A DNA stretch of 64,000 nucleotides from Hyphomicrobiales bacterium (lineage in GTDB: Bacteria > Pseudomonadota > Alphaproteobacteria > Rhizobiales > Beijerinckiaceae), in assembly GCA_004144595.1 (NCBI GenBank), contig SEEM01000015.1, positions 1 through 64,000 on the forward strand, in the 5' to 3' direction. This document shows positions 54,027 to 62,642 of the stretch, piece after piece. The position numbers and the translations under genes were made by a program. How positions within the stretch are numbered: position 1 is the stretch's first letter; each line of letters starts with the position of its first letter. Below the pieces are notes generated by a model. The model did not search any database. It had not been told where the DNA came from and worked only from the letters and a program-made list of their open reading frames with translations.

Positions 54027-54074
54027 GCGGCAGGGAACGGCGGTAAAGTCTCTAAAAAATCGCCGTCGTCTGGG

Positions 54075-54097
54075 CGGAGCGCCAAAGCGGCGCTCCG
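54075..54097. terminator. Hairpin between convergent aqpZ and acpS
   Basis: A perfect 9-bp stem CGGAGCGCC/GGCGCTCCG with a 5-base loop lies midway between the two gene ends. A short TTTT follows about 13 bases after on the plus strand. It could act in both directions, but the T-run is poor. Confidence 0.45.
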
Positions 54098-54133
54098 GAT
54101 TGGCGGCGGCTTTTGCTTGGAGGAATGGGTGGT

Positions 54134-54535
54134 TCAGGCGACCGGCCGTGCCTCGATCACCACGAAGGCCTGCGCCAAAGGCGGGTCGTCCGTGAGCGAG
54201 ACATGGACGAAGGCTTCATGGCCCGGCGGCGTCATGGCCTTGAGCCGCTCGGCAGCGCCCCCGGTCAGGCGCAGCGTTGGGCGTCCGCCCGGCAGGTTGA
54301 CCACCTCCATGTCGCGCCAGAAGACGCCGGCGCGCAAGCCGGTGCCCAATGCCTTCGAGCAGGCTTCCTTGGCAGCGAAGCGGCGGGCATAGGAGGCGGC
54401 GCGGGTCGCGCGGCGGTCCGATTTCGAGCGCTCGCCTTCGGTGAAGACGCGTTCGGTGAAACGGTCGCCGAAGCGTTCGAGGGAGCGCTCGATGCGGCGG
54501 ATGTCGCAGAGGTCGGAGCCGATGCCGAGGATCAT
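54134..54535 (-). CDS. acpS: Holo-[acyl-carrier-protein] synthase
   Basis: Transfers 4'-phosphopantetheine from CoA to acyl carrier protein. A 133-residue protein of the AcpS type. The N-terminus [16 protein letters not shown] and the motif [16 protein letters not shown] hold the magnesium-binding aspartate and glutamate. The start is set at the ATG at 54535, because the family always begins this way. It follows pdxJ on the same strand. Confidence 0.95.
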   Translation of the reverse strand: MILGIGSDLCDIRRIERSLERFGDRFTERVFTEGERSKSDRRATRAASYARRFAAKEACSKALGTGLRAGVFWRDMEVVNLPGGRPTLRLTGGAAERLKAMTPPGHEAFVHVSLTDDPPLAQAFVVIEARPVA

Positions 54536-54605
54536 GCCCGCGATGTAGCGCGCTTTTCGTCCGACAGGAACCGCCTCCGGAAATCGAAAGGCAGGGGCCG
54601 GTCGT

Positions 54606-55355
54606 TCAGACCCCGCTCCGGCCCTCGTCCATGGCCTGCCGAATCCGGCGGATGGCCTCTTCGAGGCCGATGAAGATGGCTTCGCCGACCAGGAAATGGC
54701 CGATATTGAACTCGACGAAGGTCGGGACACGGGCGAGCGTGCGTGCGGTGTCGTAATCGAGTCCATGCCCGGCATGGACTTCGAGACCGAGCTTTGCCCC
54801 GAGTGCGGCGCCGTTGGCCAGCCGCTGAAACTCGGCCTCTGCTTTGGCCGTGTCGCCGTCGATGACGGCATGGCACCAGCTCCCCGTATGCAGTTCGATG
54901 ACCGGTGCGCCGAGTTTGGCCGCCATAGCGATCGGCGCCTCGTCCGGCTCGATGAACAGCGAAACCCGGCAGCCGGCCGCCTTCAGCCGCGCGATGACGG
55001 GCGCGAGATGACCTTCCTGCCCCACGACGTCGAGTCCGCCCTCCGTGGTGCGTTCCTCGCGCTTCTCCGGCACGAGGCAGGCCGCATGCGGCTTCAGCCG
55101 CTCTGCCAGCGCGATCATTTCCTCGGTCGCGCCCATCTCGAAATTCAGCGGCCGGGTCAGTTCTGTGGCGAGGCGCTCGACGTCGGCATCGCGGATATGG
55201 CGCCGGTCCTCGCGCAGATGGGCGGTGATGCCGTCCGCGCCGGCGGCAATCGCCAGATGCGCTGCCCGGACCGGATCGGGCAGGGCGCCGCCGCGCGCAT
55301 TCCGCACCGTCGCGACATGGTCGATATTGATGCCCAGACGCAAGCCTTCGGCCAT
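54606..55355 (-). CDS. pdxJ: Pyridoxine 5'-phosphate synthase
   Basis: Closes the pyridoxine ring from 1-deoxyxylulose 5-phosphate and 3-amino-2-oxopropyl phosphate in vitamin B6 synthesis. A 249-residue TIM barrel of standard length. [17 protein letters not shown], the [13 protein letters not shown] segment, [13 protein letters not shown] and the [16 protein letters not shown] end are family hallmarks. Start is the ATG at 55355. It is the first gene of the pdxJ-acpS pair. Confidence 0.96.
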   Translation of the reverse strand: MAEGLRLGINIDHVATVRNARGGALPDPVRAAHLAIAAGADGITAHLREDRRHIRDADVERLATELTRPLNFEMGATEEMIALAERLKPHAACLVPEKREERTTEGGLDVVGQEGHLAPVIARLKAAGCRVSLFIEPDEAPIAMAAKLGAPVIELHTGSWCHAVIDGDTAKAEAEFQRLANGAALGAKLGLEVHAGHGLDYDTARTLARVPTFVEFNIGHFLVGEAIFIGLEEAIRRIRQAMDEGRSGV

Positions 55356-55568
55356 CACGCAATCCCCTTGCTTATTTGAATCCTGCTTAGACGAAAGCAG
55401 CGCGTCGGCTCAAGGCAGGGATTGTGATGCCGGGCTCACGAAATGTGATCGGTGCGGGTTCGCCAAATCTTGCGCTTCGATGAAGCGGAATAACCTTTCC
55501 GCGTGAAGGTAATCGTAACCGAAAATCCCTAGCGTCGGCATTCGACATTGCAGATTTCATGCGGGCCG

Positions 55569-57281
55569 ATGCAACTCCCACTGAAGAACGCGGCTTTTCA
55601 TACCGACGTCCTGCCAGACAGGCGCGATGGCCATCAGCCGCCGGAGCGGGCGCTTGGCCGTGTTATCGCTTGCGACGGCTCGCGCGCCACGATCCTCAGT
55701 GCGGTCTCGACCGGGAACTGGCTGGCCGGCGATGCCTGGGCCATCGGTCGCATGGTCTCGATCAACCTGGGTTCGAGCCGCATCGTCGCGCTGGTCTACA
55801 AGCTGCAAGCCGTCAACGACGCCTGGAGCGAGTCGGAGGAGAATCCGATCCGCGTCGAGGTCGAATTTCTCGGTGAGGTCCTCGAGAATGCCGAGGGCAA
55901 GCTGCGTTTCCAGAGCGGCATCAGCACCTTTCCGCCAATCGGCGCGATCGCCCATCGCATCCGCGCGGGGGATCTCGCACTCGTCCACGATCTCGGCGAT
56001 CGCTCGGGCGTCGAGATCGGCCATATCACGCAGGACGCGAGCATCCCTGCGACCGTCAGCATCCCGGACATGCTCTCGCGCCATTTCGCCCTTGTCGGGA
56101 CGACTGGCGTCGGCAAGTCGAGCGCGGTCTCGCTGCTGCTGCGCCGTGCCGTCGCCGTCCGGCCGCGCCTGCGCGTGCTCATCCTCGATCCGCACAACGA
56201 ATATGCCAGTGCCTTTCCGGACCTCGCCCTGACCATCGATGGCGAAAGCCTTGACCTGCCTTTCTGGATGTTCAAGCAGGACGAGCTCGCCGATGTCGTC
56301 TTCCGGGGGCGAGCGCCCCTCGAGGATGAGCCGGATATCCTGCGCGAGGTCGTCTCGGCCGCACGCGCCCGTTATCGCATGCCCAGCAGCCAGGACCTGG
56401 CGCGCGATCTCGGCTCCAGCCTGCTCAAGCGTCCGCTTGATCTGGGGGGCTCGCGTCAGTCGGTCGATACGCCGCAGCAGGCAGGGCCTGCCGATGCCGC
56501 CACGCCCTATCGCATCAAGGACGTCTTCACGGTCATCGACGAACTGGTCGGCCTGCACGAGCAGCGTTGGCCTCGGACCGCCCTGCGCTCTCTCAAGGTA
56601 CGGGTGGGATCGCTGCATGCCGATCCGCGCTACCGCTTCATGTTCGGCCGGGCCAACATGTACGAGACCGTGGCGCCGATCCTGTCCCAGGTCTTCCGTA
56701 TCCCGATGCATGGCCGGCCGATCACGGCCTTCCAGCTCGGTGGCCTGCCGGCCGAGGTCGTGAACGCGGTGGCCTCGGTGCTGTCGCGCCTCGCCTTCGA
56801 CCTTGCCAGCGCGAGCCAGGGAGCCTGCGAGATCCTGGTGCTCTGCGAGGAGGCGCATCGCTACGTGCCTTCCGACATCTCGCGCGGCTTTGCTCCGACG
56901 CGGCAGGCGCTTGCCCGGATCGCCAAGGAAGGCCGTAAATACGGCGCCTATCTCGGCATCGTGACGCAGCGGCCAGGCGAACTCGACCCGACCATCCTGT
57001 CGCAATGCTCGACCATCTTCGCGATGCGGCTGGCCAACGAGCGCGATCAGCAGATCATCCGCTCGGCGATCTCCGACGCTTCCGCCAGCACGATCAATTT
57101 CCTGTCCTCGATCGGTAATCGCGAGGCGATCGCATTCGGTGAAGGCGTCGCGACGACGATGCGGATGCGTTTCGCCGAGCTCAAGCCGCACGAGCTGCCG
57201 GCGATGGGCGCGCGCGGCGGGGAGGTCGCGGGTCGCTACGAGCCGACGCTGGACGACATGGTGCGTCGCATGGGGACCTGA
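55569..57281 (+). CDS. HerA-like ATP-binding protein (DUF87)
   Basis: A 570-residue hexameric-type ATPase of the HerA/FtsK superfamily. Residues ~28-150 form a HAS-barrel. Walker A is GTTGVGKSS at 177-185, Walker B lies in EILVLCEEAHRYVP (about 430), and the sensor region is GIVTQRPGELDPTILSQC. HerA in archaea works with the nuclease NurA in DNA-end processing, but no nuclease is adjacent here. In Rhizobiales similar single genes are chromosomal and of unknown role. The ATG at 55569 is the start. TTG at 55548 is less likely. It is divergent from pdxJ. Confidence 0.85.
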   Translation: MQLPLKNAAFHTDVLPDRRDGHQPPERALGRVIACDGSRATILSAVSTGNWLAGDAWAIGRMVSINLGSSRIVALVYKLQAVNDAWSESEENPIRVEVEFLGEVLENAEGKLRFQSGISTFPPIGAIAHRIRAGDLALVHDLGDRSGVEIGHITQDASIPATVSIPDMLSRHFALVGTTGVGKSSAVSLLLRRAVAVRPRLRVLILDPHNEYASAFPDLALTIDGESLDLPFWMFKQDELADVVFRGRAPLEDEPDILREVVSAARARYRMPSSQDLARDLGSSLLKRPLDLGGSRQSVDTPQQAGPADAATPYRIKDVFTVIDELVGLHEQRWPRTALRSLKVRVGSLHADPRYRFMFGRANMYETVAPILSQVFRIPMHGRPITAFQLGGLPAEVVNAVASVLSRLAFDLASASQGACEILVLCEEAHRYVPSDISRGFAPTRQALARIAKEGRKYGAYLGIVTQRPGELDPTILSQCSTIFAMRLANERDQQIIRSAISDASASTINFLSSIGNREAIAFGEGVATTMRMRFAELKPHELPAMGARGGEVAGRYEPTLDDMVRRMGT

Positions 57282-57384
57282 GGCCGCTCCGGAACCCAGC
57301 GAAATTCTTGCATCGCGATGGCTTTGCCTGTAAGGCCGTGCTCAACCCATTTCCCTGCATCGCTGAGATCGGAAGAAGCCGGCC

Positions 57385-57774
57385 ATGGCTCGCGTTACCG
57401 TTGAAGACTGCATCGACAAGGTCGAGAACCGCTTCGAGCTGGTGCTTCTCGCCAGCCATCGCGCGCGGATGATCCAGTCGGGCTCGTCGATCCTCGTCGC
57501 CCGTGACAACGACAAGAATCCTGTCGTCGCGCTGCGCGAGATCGCCGACGAGAAGCTCAAGCCCGAGGATCTGAAGGAAGACCTGATCCACTCGCTGCAG
57601 AAGCATGTCGAGGTCGACGAGCCGGAGCAGGAGACCGTCCCGCTGCTCGCCAGCCCGACGAGCGCAGCGACCCCCGACAGCGAAGTCCAGTTCGATCGCA
57701 TGAGCGAAGAGGATCTTCTGCGCGGTCTCGATGGCCTCGTACCGCCGACCGAGAGCGCCGACGACGAGGATTGA
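57385..57774 (+). CDS. rpoZ: RNA polymerase omega subunit
   Basis: A 129-residue subunit that aids polymerase assembly and forms part of the ppGpp site. The N-terminus [29 protein letters not shown] and [11 protein letters not shown] are conserved. The C-terminal ~60 residues are acidic and variable, longer than in E. coli and typical of alphaproteobacteria. It lies just before rsh, which makes ppGpp, so the pair is functionally linked. A terminator separates them at 57836. Confidence 0.96.
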   Translation: MARVTVEDCIDKVENRFELVLLASHRARMIQSGSSILVARDNDKNPVVALREIADEKLKPEDLKEDLIHSLQKHVEVDEPEQETVPLLASPTSAATPDSEVQFDRMSEEDLLRGLDGLVPPTESADDED

Positions 57775-57835
57775 TCCTCGACCGAAATCGGTGACGTCGA
57801 TCGGATGTGAATCGATTGTTCACCGTTTCCTTGAT

Positions 57836-57861
57836 AAAGCCCGGCAATGCCGGGCTTTTTT
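57836..57861 (+). terminator. Factor-independent terminator after rpoZ
   Basis: A perfect 10-bp stem AAAGCCCGGC/GCCGGGCTTT with an AAT loop ends in a six-T run (57856-57861). It lies 61 bases after the rpoZ stop, so rsh needs its own promoter in the 57862-57952 stretch or read-through. Confidence 0.93.
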
Positions 57862-57952
57862 CATGGCCCCTTCCGGAAAACGCCTTGCTGCCGCCGATGC
57901 CTGTGCAAATAATAATGCGTTGCAATGATCGCAGGATGAGGTTGGGGCCCGC

Positions 57953-60169
57953 ATGGGCATGATGCGGCAATATGAGCTCGTTGACCGGGTCCGGAGTTAC
58001 AATCCGAACACCGACGAGGACCTGCTCAACCGGGCCTATGTCTATGCCATGCGGGCGCACGGTACGCAGAAGCGCGCCTCCGGCGATCCGTTCTTCGCGC
58101 ATCCGCTCGAAGTCGCGGCGATCCTGACCGATCTCAAGCTCGACGACGCCACCATCGTCGCGGCCGTTCTGCACGACACGGTCGAGGACACGGCCGCGAC
58201 GCTTGAAGAGATCGAGACCATCTTCGGGCCGGATATCCGCCGGCTGGTCGACGGCCTCACCAAGATCAAGAAGCTCGACCTCGTCTCGAAGAAGGCGGCG
58301 CAGGGCGAGAATTTCCGCAAGCTGCTGCTCGCCATCGCCGACGATATCCGCGTGCTGCTGGTCAAGCTCGCCGACCGCCTGCACAACATGCGCACGCTCC
58401 ATTTCGTCCCGCCAGAGAAGCGCCTGCGCATCGCCGAGGAAACGATCGAAATCTACGCCCCGCTCGCAGGCCGCATGGGCATGCAGGAATTGCGCGAGGA
58501 ACTGGAGGAGCTTTCCTTCCGCCATATCAAGCCCGAGGCTCACGCCACCGTGACCAAGCGGCTGGAGGAGGTGACCGAGCGCGAGGGCAAGGTCATCGGC
58601 GAGATCGAGGACGACCTGAAGGGCAAGCTTGCCGCCAGCGGCATCCAGGCCGAGGTTTTCGGGCGCCGCAAGCGCCCCTATTCGATCTGGAAGAAGATGG
58701 AGCGGAAATCCGTCTCCTTCGAGCAGCTCTCGGATATTTTCGGATTCCGCGTGATCGTTGCGAAGCCGGAGGATTGCTACCGCGTGCTGGGCATCGTCCA
58801 CATGACTTGGCCGATGGTGCCGGGCCGCTACAAGGACTACATCTCGACGCCCAAGCAAAACGACTACCGCTCGATCCATACCACCGTCGTCGGGCCCGGC
58901 CACAGCCGCGTCGAGCTGCAGATCCGCACCGACAACATGGACCGCATCGCCGAATACGGCATCGCCGCGCATGCCCACTACAAGGATGGCCGGGCGGGCG
59001 AGCCGATCAGCCTGGCCGACGAGAGCCGCGCCTATCAATGGCTGCGCCGCACCGTCGACCTGCTGGCCGAAGGCGACAGCCCGGAAGAGTTCCTCGAGCA
59101 CACCAAGCTCGAGCTCTTCCACGATCAGGTCTTCTGCTTCACGCCGAAGGGGCGGCTGATAGCCCTGCCGCGCGGCGCGACGCCGATCGATTTCGCCTAT
59201 GCCGTCCATACCGATGTCGGCAACAGCGCGGTCGGTGCCAAGATCAACGGCCGCATCGCGCCGCTCCTGACCGAGTTGCAGAACGGCGACGAGGTCGAGA
59301 TCACCCGTGCCGAGGGGCAGGCGCCGCCTGCCGCTTGGGAAGCGCTGGTCGTAACCGGCAAGGCCCGCGCCGCCATCCGCCGCGCCACGCGCGTCGCGGT
59401 GCGGCGCCAATATGCGGGGCTTGGGCGCCAGATCCTGGAGCGCGCCTTCTCGCGTGCCGAGCGCGCCTTCTCCGACGACAAGCTCAAGGCCGCGCTGAAG
59501 CGTCTCGCGCGCAACACCGTCGACGACGTGCTCGCGGCGGTCGGACGTGGGGAGATGTATTCGGGCGACGTGGTCAAGGCTGTCTATCCCGATCTCGAAC
59601 CGGAGAAACGCAGCTCGTCCGACGGCAAGCCGGGCGCTGCGGCCAACGGCAAGGGCTGGTTCGAGCTGCGCCAGGGCGAGAACCTCAAGTTCAAGCTGCC
59701 GGGCGAGGAACCGGATACCGCGATCCCGATCCGCGGCCTCGGTGGCGACCTGCCGGTGCGCTTCGCGCCGAATGGCGGAGCCGTGCCGGGCGACCGCATC
59801 GTCGGCATCCTGACGCCGGGCGAGGGGGTGACGATCTACCCGATCCAGTCGGCGGCGCTTGCCGCCTTCGACAACGAGCCGGATCGCTGGCTCGATGTCC
59901 GCTGGGATCTCGACGACAAGGCGCCGCAGCGCTTCCCGGCGCGCATCGCGCTGAAATCGATCAACGAGCCCGGCTCGCTCGCCCAGATCACCACCACGAT
60001 CGCGGAGCACGACGGCAACATCGATTCCGTCTCGATGAACCGGCCGAACCAGGACTTCACCGACGTCACCATCGACCTCACGGTCTGGGACCTGAAGCAC
60101 CTCTCGGCGATCATCAGCGAACTCCGCGAGAAGCGGGTGATCAGCCGGGTGGAGCGCGTGGTCGGGTAG
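57953..60169 (+). CDS. rsh: Bifunctional (p)ppGpp synthetase/hydrolase (Rsh)
   Basis: A 738-residue long RelA/SpoT homologue. The hydrolase HD domain is intact (H50; H74-D75 in AVLHDTVEDT). The synthetase has FGRRKRPYSIWKKM, YKDYISTPKQNDYRSIHTT and VELQIRTDNMDRIAEYGIAAH, so both activities are likely. A TGS domain (about 390-450), a helical region and a C-terminal ACT domain (about 660-738) follow. It is probably the only long Rsh of the organism. The start may be ATG 57953 or ATG 57959/57962, as the family usually begins MMRQYELV. The shift is 2-3 residues. Confidence 0.95.
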   Translation: MGMMRQYELVDRVRSYNPNTDEDLLNRAYVYAMRAHGTQKRASGDPFFAHPLEVAAILTDLKLDDATIVAAVLHDTVEDTAATLEEIETIFGPDIRRLVDGLTKIKKLDLVSKKAAQGENFRKLLLAIADDIRVLLVKLADRLHNMRTLHFVPPEKRLRIAEETIEIYAPLAGRMGMQELREELEELSFRHIKPEAHATVTKRLEEVTEREGKVIGEIEDDLKGKLAASGIQAEVFGRRKRPYSIWKKMERKSVSFEQLSDIFGFRVIVAKPEDCYRVLGIVHMTWPMVPGRYKDYISTPKQNDYRSIHTTVVGPGHSRVELQIRTDNMDRIAEYGIAAHAHYKDGRAGEPISLADESRAYQWLRRTVDLLAEGDSPEEFLEHTKLELFHDQVFCFTPKGRLIALPRGATPIDFAYAVHTDVGNSAVGAKINGRIAPLLTELQNGDEVEITRAEGQAPPAAWEALVVTGKARAAIRRATRVAVRRQYAGLGRQILERAFSRAERAFSDDKLKAALKRLARNTVDDVLAAVGRGEMYSGDVVKAVYPDLEPEKRSSSDGKPGAAANGKGWFELRQGENLKFKLPGEEPDTAIPIRGLGGDLPVRFAPNGGAVPGDRIVGILTPGEGVTIYPIQSAALAAFDNEPDRWLDVRWDLDDKAPQRFPARIALKSINEPGSLAQITTTIAEHDGNIDSVSMNRPNQDFTDVTIDLTVWDLKHLSAIISELREKRVISRVERVVG

Positions 60170-60183
60170 GGGCTGCCGGCGCC

Positions 60184-60275
60184 GTCATGCTCGGGCTTGA
60201 CCCGAGCATCTCGGAAACCAGTGTGCTCTCGTCCTGAGATTCTCGGGTCGAAGCTCCGCTTCGCACGAGAATGAC
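60184..60275. repeat. REP-like palindromic repeat, copy E
   Basis: A 92-base element in the same orientation as copy D. It starts GTCATGCTCGGGCTTGACC and ends GAGAATGAC. It lies between the converging ends of rsh and the LysR gene. Confidence 0.85.
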
Positions 60276-60284
60276 GCCCTGGGT

Positions 60285-61124
60285 CTACCCCCGGAACGCC
60301 GCCGCCAATTCGCGCACGAAAGCGCCCGCCCGCGGCGTGGCGACATTGCTCCTGAGCACGACGTGCGATCCGCCGAGCGAGGGTAGTCCCCAGCCCGGTC
60401 CGACATCGACGCTGCCTGCCGGCGCGATCCGCACGGCCAGCGGCGAGACGCCGAGCCCGACCTCCACCGCCGCCGCGACCGCCGCCATGCCGCCGCCGAC
60501 GAAGGCCTCGCGCCAGGCGATGCCGGCGCGGTCGAGCGTGTCCATGCTGAGCTGGCGCAGGCGACATTCGGCGATAAGGCTGACCAGCGGCACAGGCGCA
60601 TCGGCGTGTCGCACCAGGCTGGGCGAGGCGAACCAGCCGACCGCATCGTCGCGCAGGACTTCCCCGGTTCGTCCCGCCGCGAGCCGGCGGACGATCACGA
60701 CATCGAGCTCGCCGCGTTCGAAAGCCTCTTCCAGCATCCGAGACGGCTCGATCCTGAGATTGATGACGACCCCGGGGTCATGGGCCGTCAGGCGCGCCAG
60801 CACGGCCGGAACCTCGACTCCAACCGCCTGCTCGCTGATGCCGACCGCGATATGCTCGGGCTTAACTGCGAAGGCCGCGAGCGCCTTGCCATGGGCTGCC
60901 AGCAACTCGCGGGCTGCAGGCAGGAATCGCTCACCCTCGGCCGTCAACCGCACCAGTCGCGGATGACGCTGCAGCAGCAACCGGCCGAGCCCCTCTTCCA
61001 GACGCTTCACCCGCGTGCTGACCAGTGATTGCGTCGTGCCGAGCGCCTCGGCGGCGCGGGTGAAGCTTTTCAGCTCGGCTGCACGCAGGAAGGATGCGAC
61101 GGCGTCGATGTCGAGGGTGCTCAT
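60285..61124 (-). CDS. LysR family transcriptional regulator
   Basis: A 279-residue regulator. The N-terminal winged helix (about 3-62) contains FLRAAELKSFTRAAEALGTTQSLVSTRVKRLEE, a standard LysR helix-turn-helix. The effector domain (about 85-275) includes the GISEQAVGVEVPAVLARL and AAAVEVGLGVSPLAVRI strands. It is transcribed divergently from the tautomerase gene, over an intergenic region rich in TATCA/TGATA repeats. It probably controls that gene and itself. The ligand is unknown. Confidence 0.92.
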   Translation of the reverse strand: MSTLDIDAVASFLRAAELKSFTRAAEALGTTQSLVSTRVKRLEEGLGRLLLQRHPRLVRLTAEGERFLPAARELLAAHGKALAAFAVKPEHIAVGISEQAVGVEVPAVLARLTAHDPGVVINLRIEPSRMLEEAFERGELDVVIVRRLAAGRTGEVLRDDAVGWFASPSLVRHADAPVPLVSLIAECRLRQLSMDTLDRAGIAWREAFVGGGMAAVAAAVEVGLGVSPLAVRIAPAGSVDVGPGWGLPSLGGSHVVLRSNVATPRAGAFVRELAAAFRG

Positions 61125-61129
61125 AAATC

Positions 61130-61175
61130 ATGATACCATATCATTGATATCACCATAGATGCGATTTTCATATCA
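61130..61175. promoter_or_regulatory. LysR operator candidate in the lysR/tautomerase gap
   Basis: A perfect inverted repeat ATGATA-CCA-TATCAT (61130-61144) is the 15-base palindrome form expected of a LysR box. Next come a TGATATCA palindrome (61145-61152) and a further TATCA (61171-61175). The region is AT-rich for this genome and would hold both promoters. Confidence 0.6.
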
Positions 61176-61236
61176 GATGAGCAGGCTTATTCCTGTTCTC
61201 GGCGGGCGCGATCGCGCCTCGACACGGAGACGGACG

Positions 61237-61620
61237 ATGCCACTGATCAGGATTTCCATGCGCCGCGGCCGCCCGGCTTCCCAGCCGGCCGCGATCATCG
61301 ACGGCGTCTACAAGGCGCTGCGCGAGACCTTCGAAGTACCGGAAAAGGACCTTTTCGCCGTGGTCCATCAGCACGATGCCGACGAATTCGTCTTCGACGC
61401 CAACTATTTCGGCTTCAACCGCAGCGCCGGCCTGGTGATCGTGCAGATCACCGTCGCCAATACGCGCGGTGTGACGCAGAAGAAGAAGCTCTATGCCGCC
61501 ATCGCCGAGAACCTGATGAAGGAACCGGGCCTGAAGCCGGATGACATCTTCATCAACCTCGTCGAGGTCAAGCGCGAGGACTGGTCCTTCGGGGGCGGCA
61601 TCGCGCAATACGTGGCGTGA
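61237..61620 (+). CDS. Tautomerase family protein
   Basis: A 127-residue protein of the 4-oxalocrotonate tautomerase superfamily, in the longer single-chain form. The N-terminus MPLIRISMRRG gives the catalytic proline once the methionine is removed, which decides the start at 61237. An upstream in-frame start at 61159 would bury that proline. LYAAIAENLMKEPGLKPDDIFINLVEVKREDWSFGGG is the second beta-alpha half. The LysR partner suggests an inducible catabolic role. The substrate is not known. Confidence 0.88.
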   Translation: MPLIRISMRRGRPASQPAAIIDGVYKALRETFEVPEKDLFAVVHQHDADEFVFDANYFGFNRSAGLVIVQITVANTRGVTQKKKLYAAIAENLMKEPGLKPDDIFINLVEVKREDWSFGGGIAQYVA

Positions 61621-61629
61621 GGCGGCCCC

Positions 61630-61719
61630 GTCATTCTCGGGCGCCGCTGTGCGGCAACCCGGGAATCTCATGACCAGATCGCTGGTTTACGAGATGGTCG
61701 GGTCAAGCCCGACCATGAC
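61630..61719. repeat. REP-like palindromic repeat, copy F
   Basis: A 90-base element in the orientation of copies A and B. It starts GTCATTCTCGGGCG and ends with the arm ATGGTCGGG...CCCGACCATGAC. It follows the tautomerase gene and precedes recO. The hairpin arms have GG/CC where the other copies have GC, with the pair kept complementary. Confidence 0.83.
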
Positions 61720-61758
61720 GATGTTTCTTCCCACGCCCGGCTGCCCTAAACCCTCTCC

Positions 61759-62520
61759 ATGGAATGGACCGACGAGGGCACGATCATCGGCCTCAAGGCT
61801 CATGGCGAAAGCGCCGTGATCCTGGAGGTGATGACGCGCGAGCACGGCCGCCATCTCGGCCTCGTCCGGGGCGGTCGCTCCGCGAAAAGCCAGTCGCAGC
61901 TGCAGCAAGGCAACCATGTCTCGTTGACCTGGCGGGCGCGGCTCGACGAGCATCTCGGCGAATACAAGGTCGAACTCCTGACCTCCCACGCCGCCCGCCT
62001 GATCGCGGCGCCGGTTGCGCTCTACGGGCTGGGTACGGTCGCGGGCCTGCTGCGCCTCCTGCCGGAGCGCGATCCGCATCCCGGCCTGCATGAGGGCCTC
62101 TCCGTCCTCGTCGCCCATCTCGACGAAGCGGAGATGGCGCCGGCCCTTATCATCCGCTTCGAGGTGGCGATGCTGACGGAGCTGGGCTTCGGGCTCGATC
62201 TCGCCCGCTGCGCCGTCACCGGATCGCCGGACGATCTCAGCCATGTCTCGCCGAAATCCGGCAAGGCCGTCAGCCGGCGGGCAGCCGAGCCCTATCTCGA
62301 CCGCCTGCTGAAGCTGCCGTCATTCCTCGTCGAGGGGCAGGGCGGGCGGCGGCCGTCGCCGGCCGATATCCTCTCAGGGTTTGCCCTGACGGGCTTCTTC
62401 CTGCGCCGCCATATCCTCGATCCGCGCGGCCTGCGCGAGCCCCCGGAACGGGCGCGCCTGGTCGAATTGGCGACGCGCGTCGCAGCGAATGCGCCGCCCG
62501 ACGAATCATCCACCGCCTAA
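61759..62520 (+). CDS. recO: DNA repair protein RecO
   Basis: A 253-residue recombination mediator that loads RecA with RecR. The OB-fold N-terminus EWTDEGTIIGLKAHGESAVILEVMTREHG with LGLVRGGRS is diagnostic. The C-terminal helical part includes FEVAMLTELGFGLDLARCAVTG. The family's zinc cysteines are reduced to one visible here. That is common in alphaproteobacteria. It is followed, 122 bases on, by parC. Confidence 0.93.
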   Translation: MEWTDEGTIIGLKAHGESAVILEVMTREHGRHLGLVRGGRSAKSQSQLQQGNHVSLTWRARLDEHLGEYKVELLTSHAARLIAAPVALYGLGTVAGLLRLLPERDPHPGLHEGLSVLVAHLDEAEMAPALIIRFEVAMLTELGFGLDLARCAVTGSPDDLSHVSPKSGKAVSRRAAEPYLDRLLKLPSFLVEGQGGRRPSPADILSGFALTGFFLRRHILDPRGLREPPERARLVELATRVAANAPPDESSTA

Positions 62521-62642
62521 GCGGGAAAAGGCGCTCCCTGCGTTTGCGCGGGGGGCTTCGTACCTGCATTGTTCTGGCGGGCCGATTCGCGACGTGCCAT
62601 AGAGCAGGCGCGAAATTGAGACGAGACGAGGGCTGACGCAGC

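Noticed and set aside
55569..57281. HerA-like ATPase as part of an antiphage system.
   Set aside because: HerA-based defence systems need a SIR2, DUF4297 or nuclease partner. The neighbours are pdxJ and rpoZ, both core genes.
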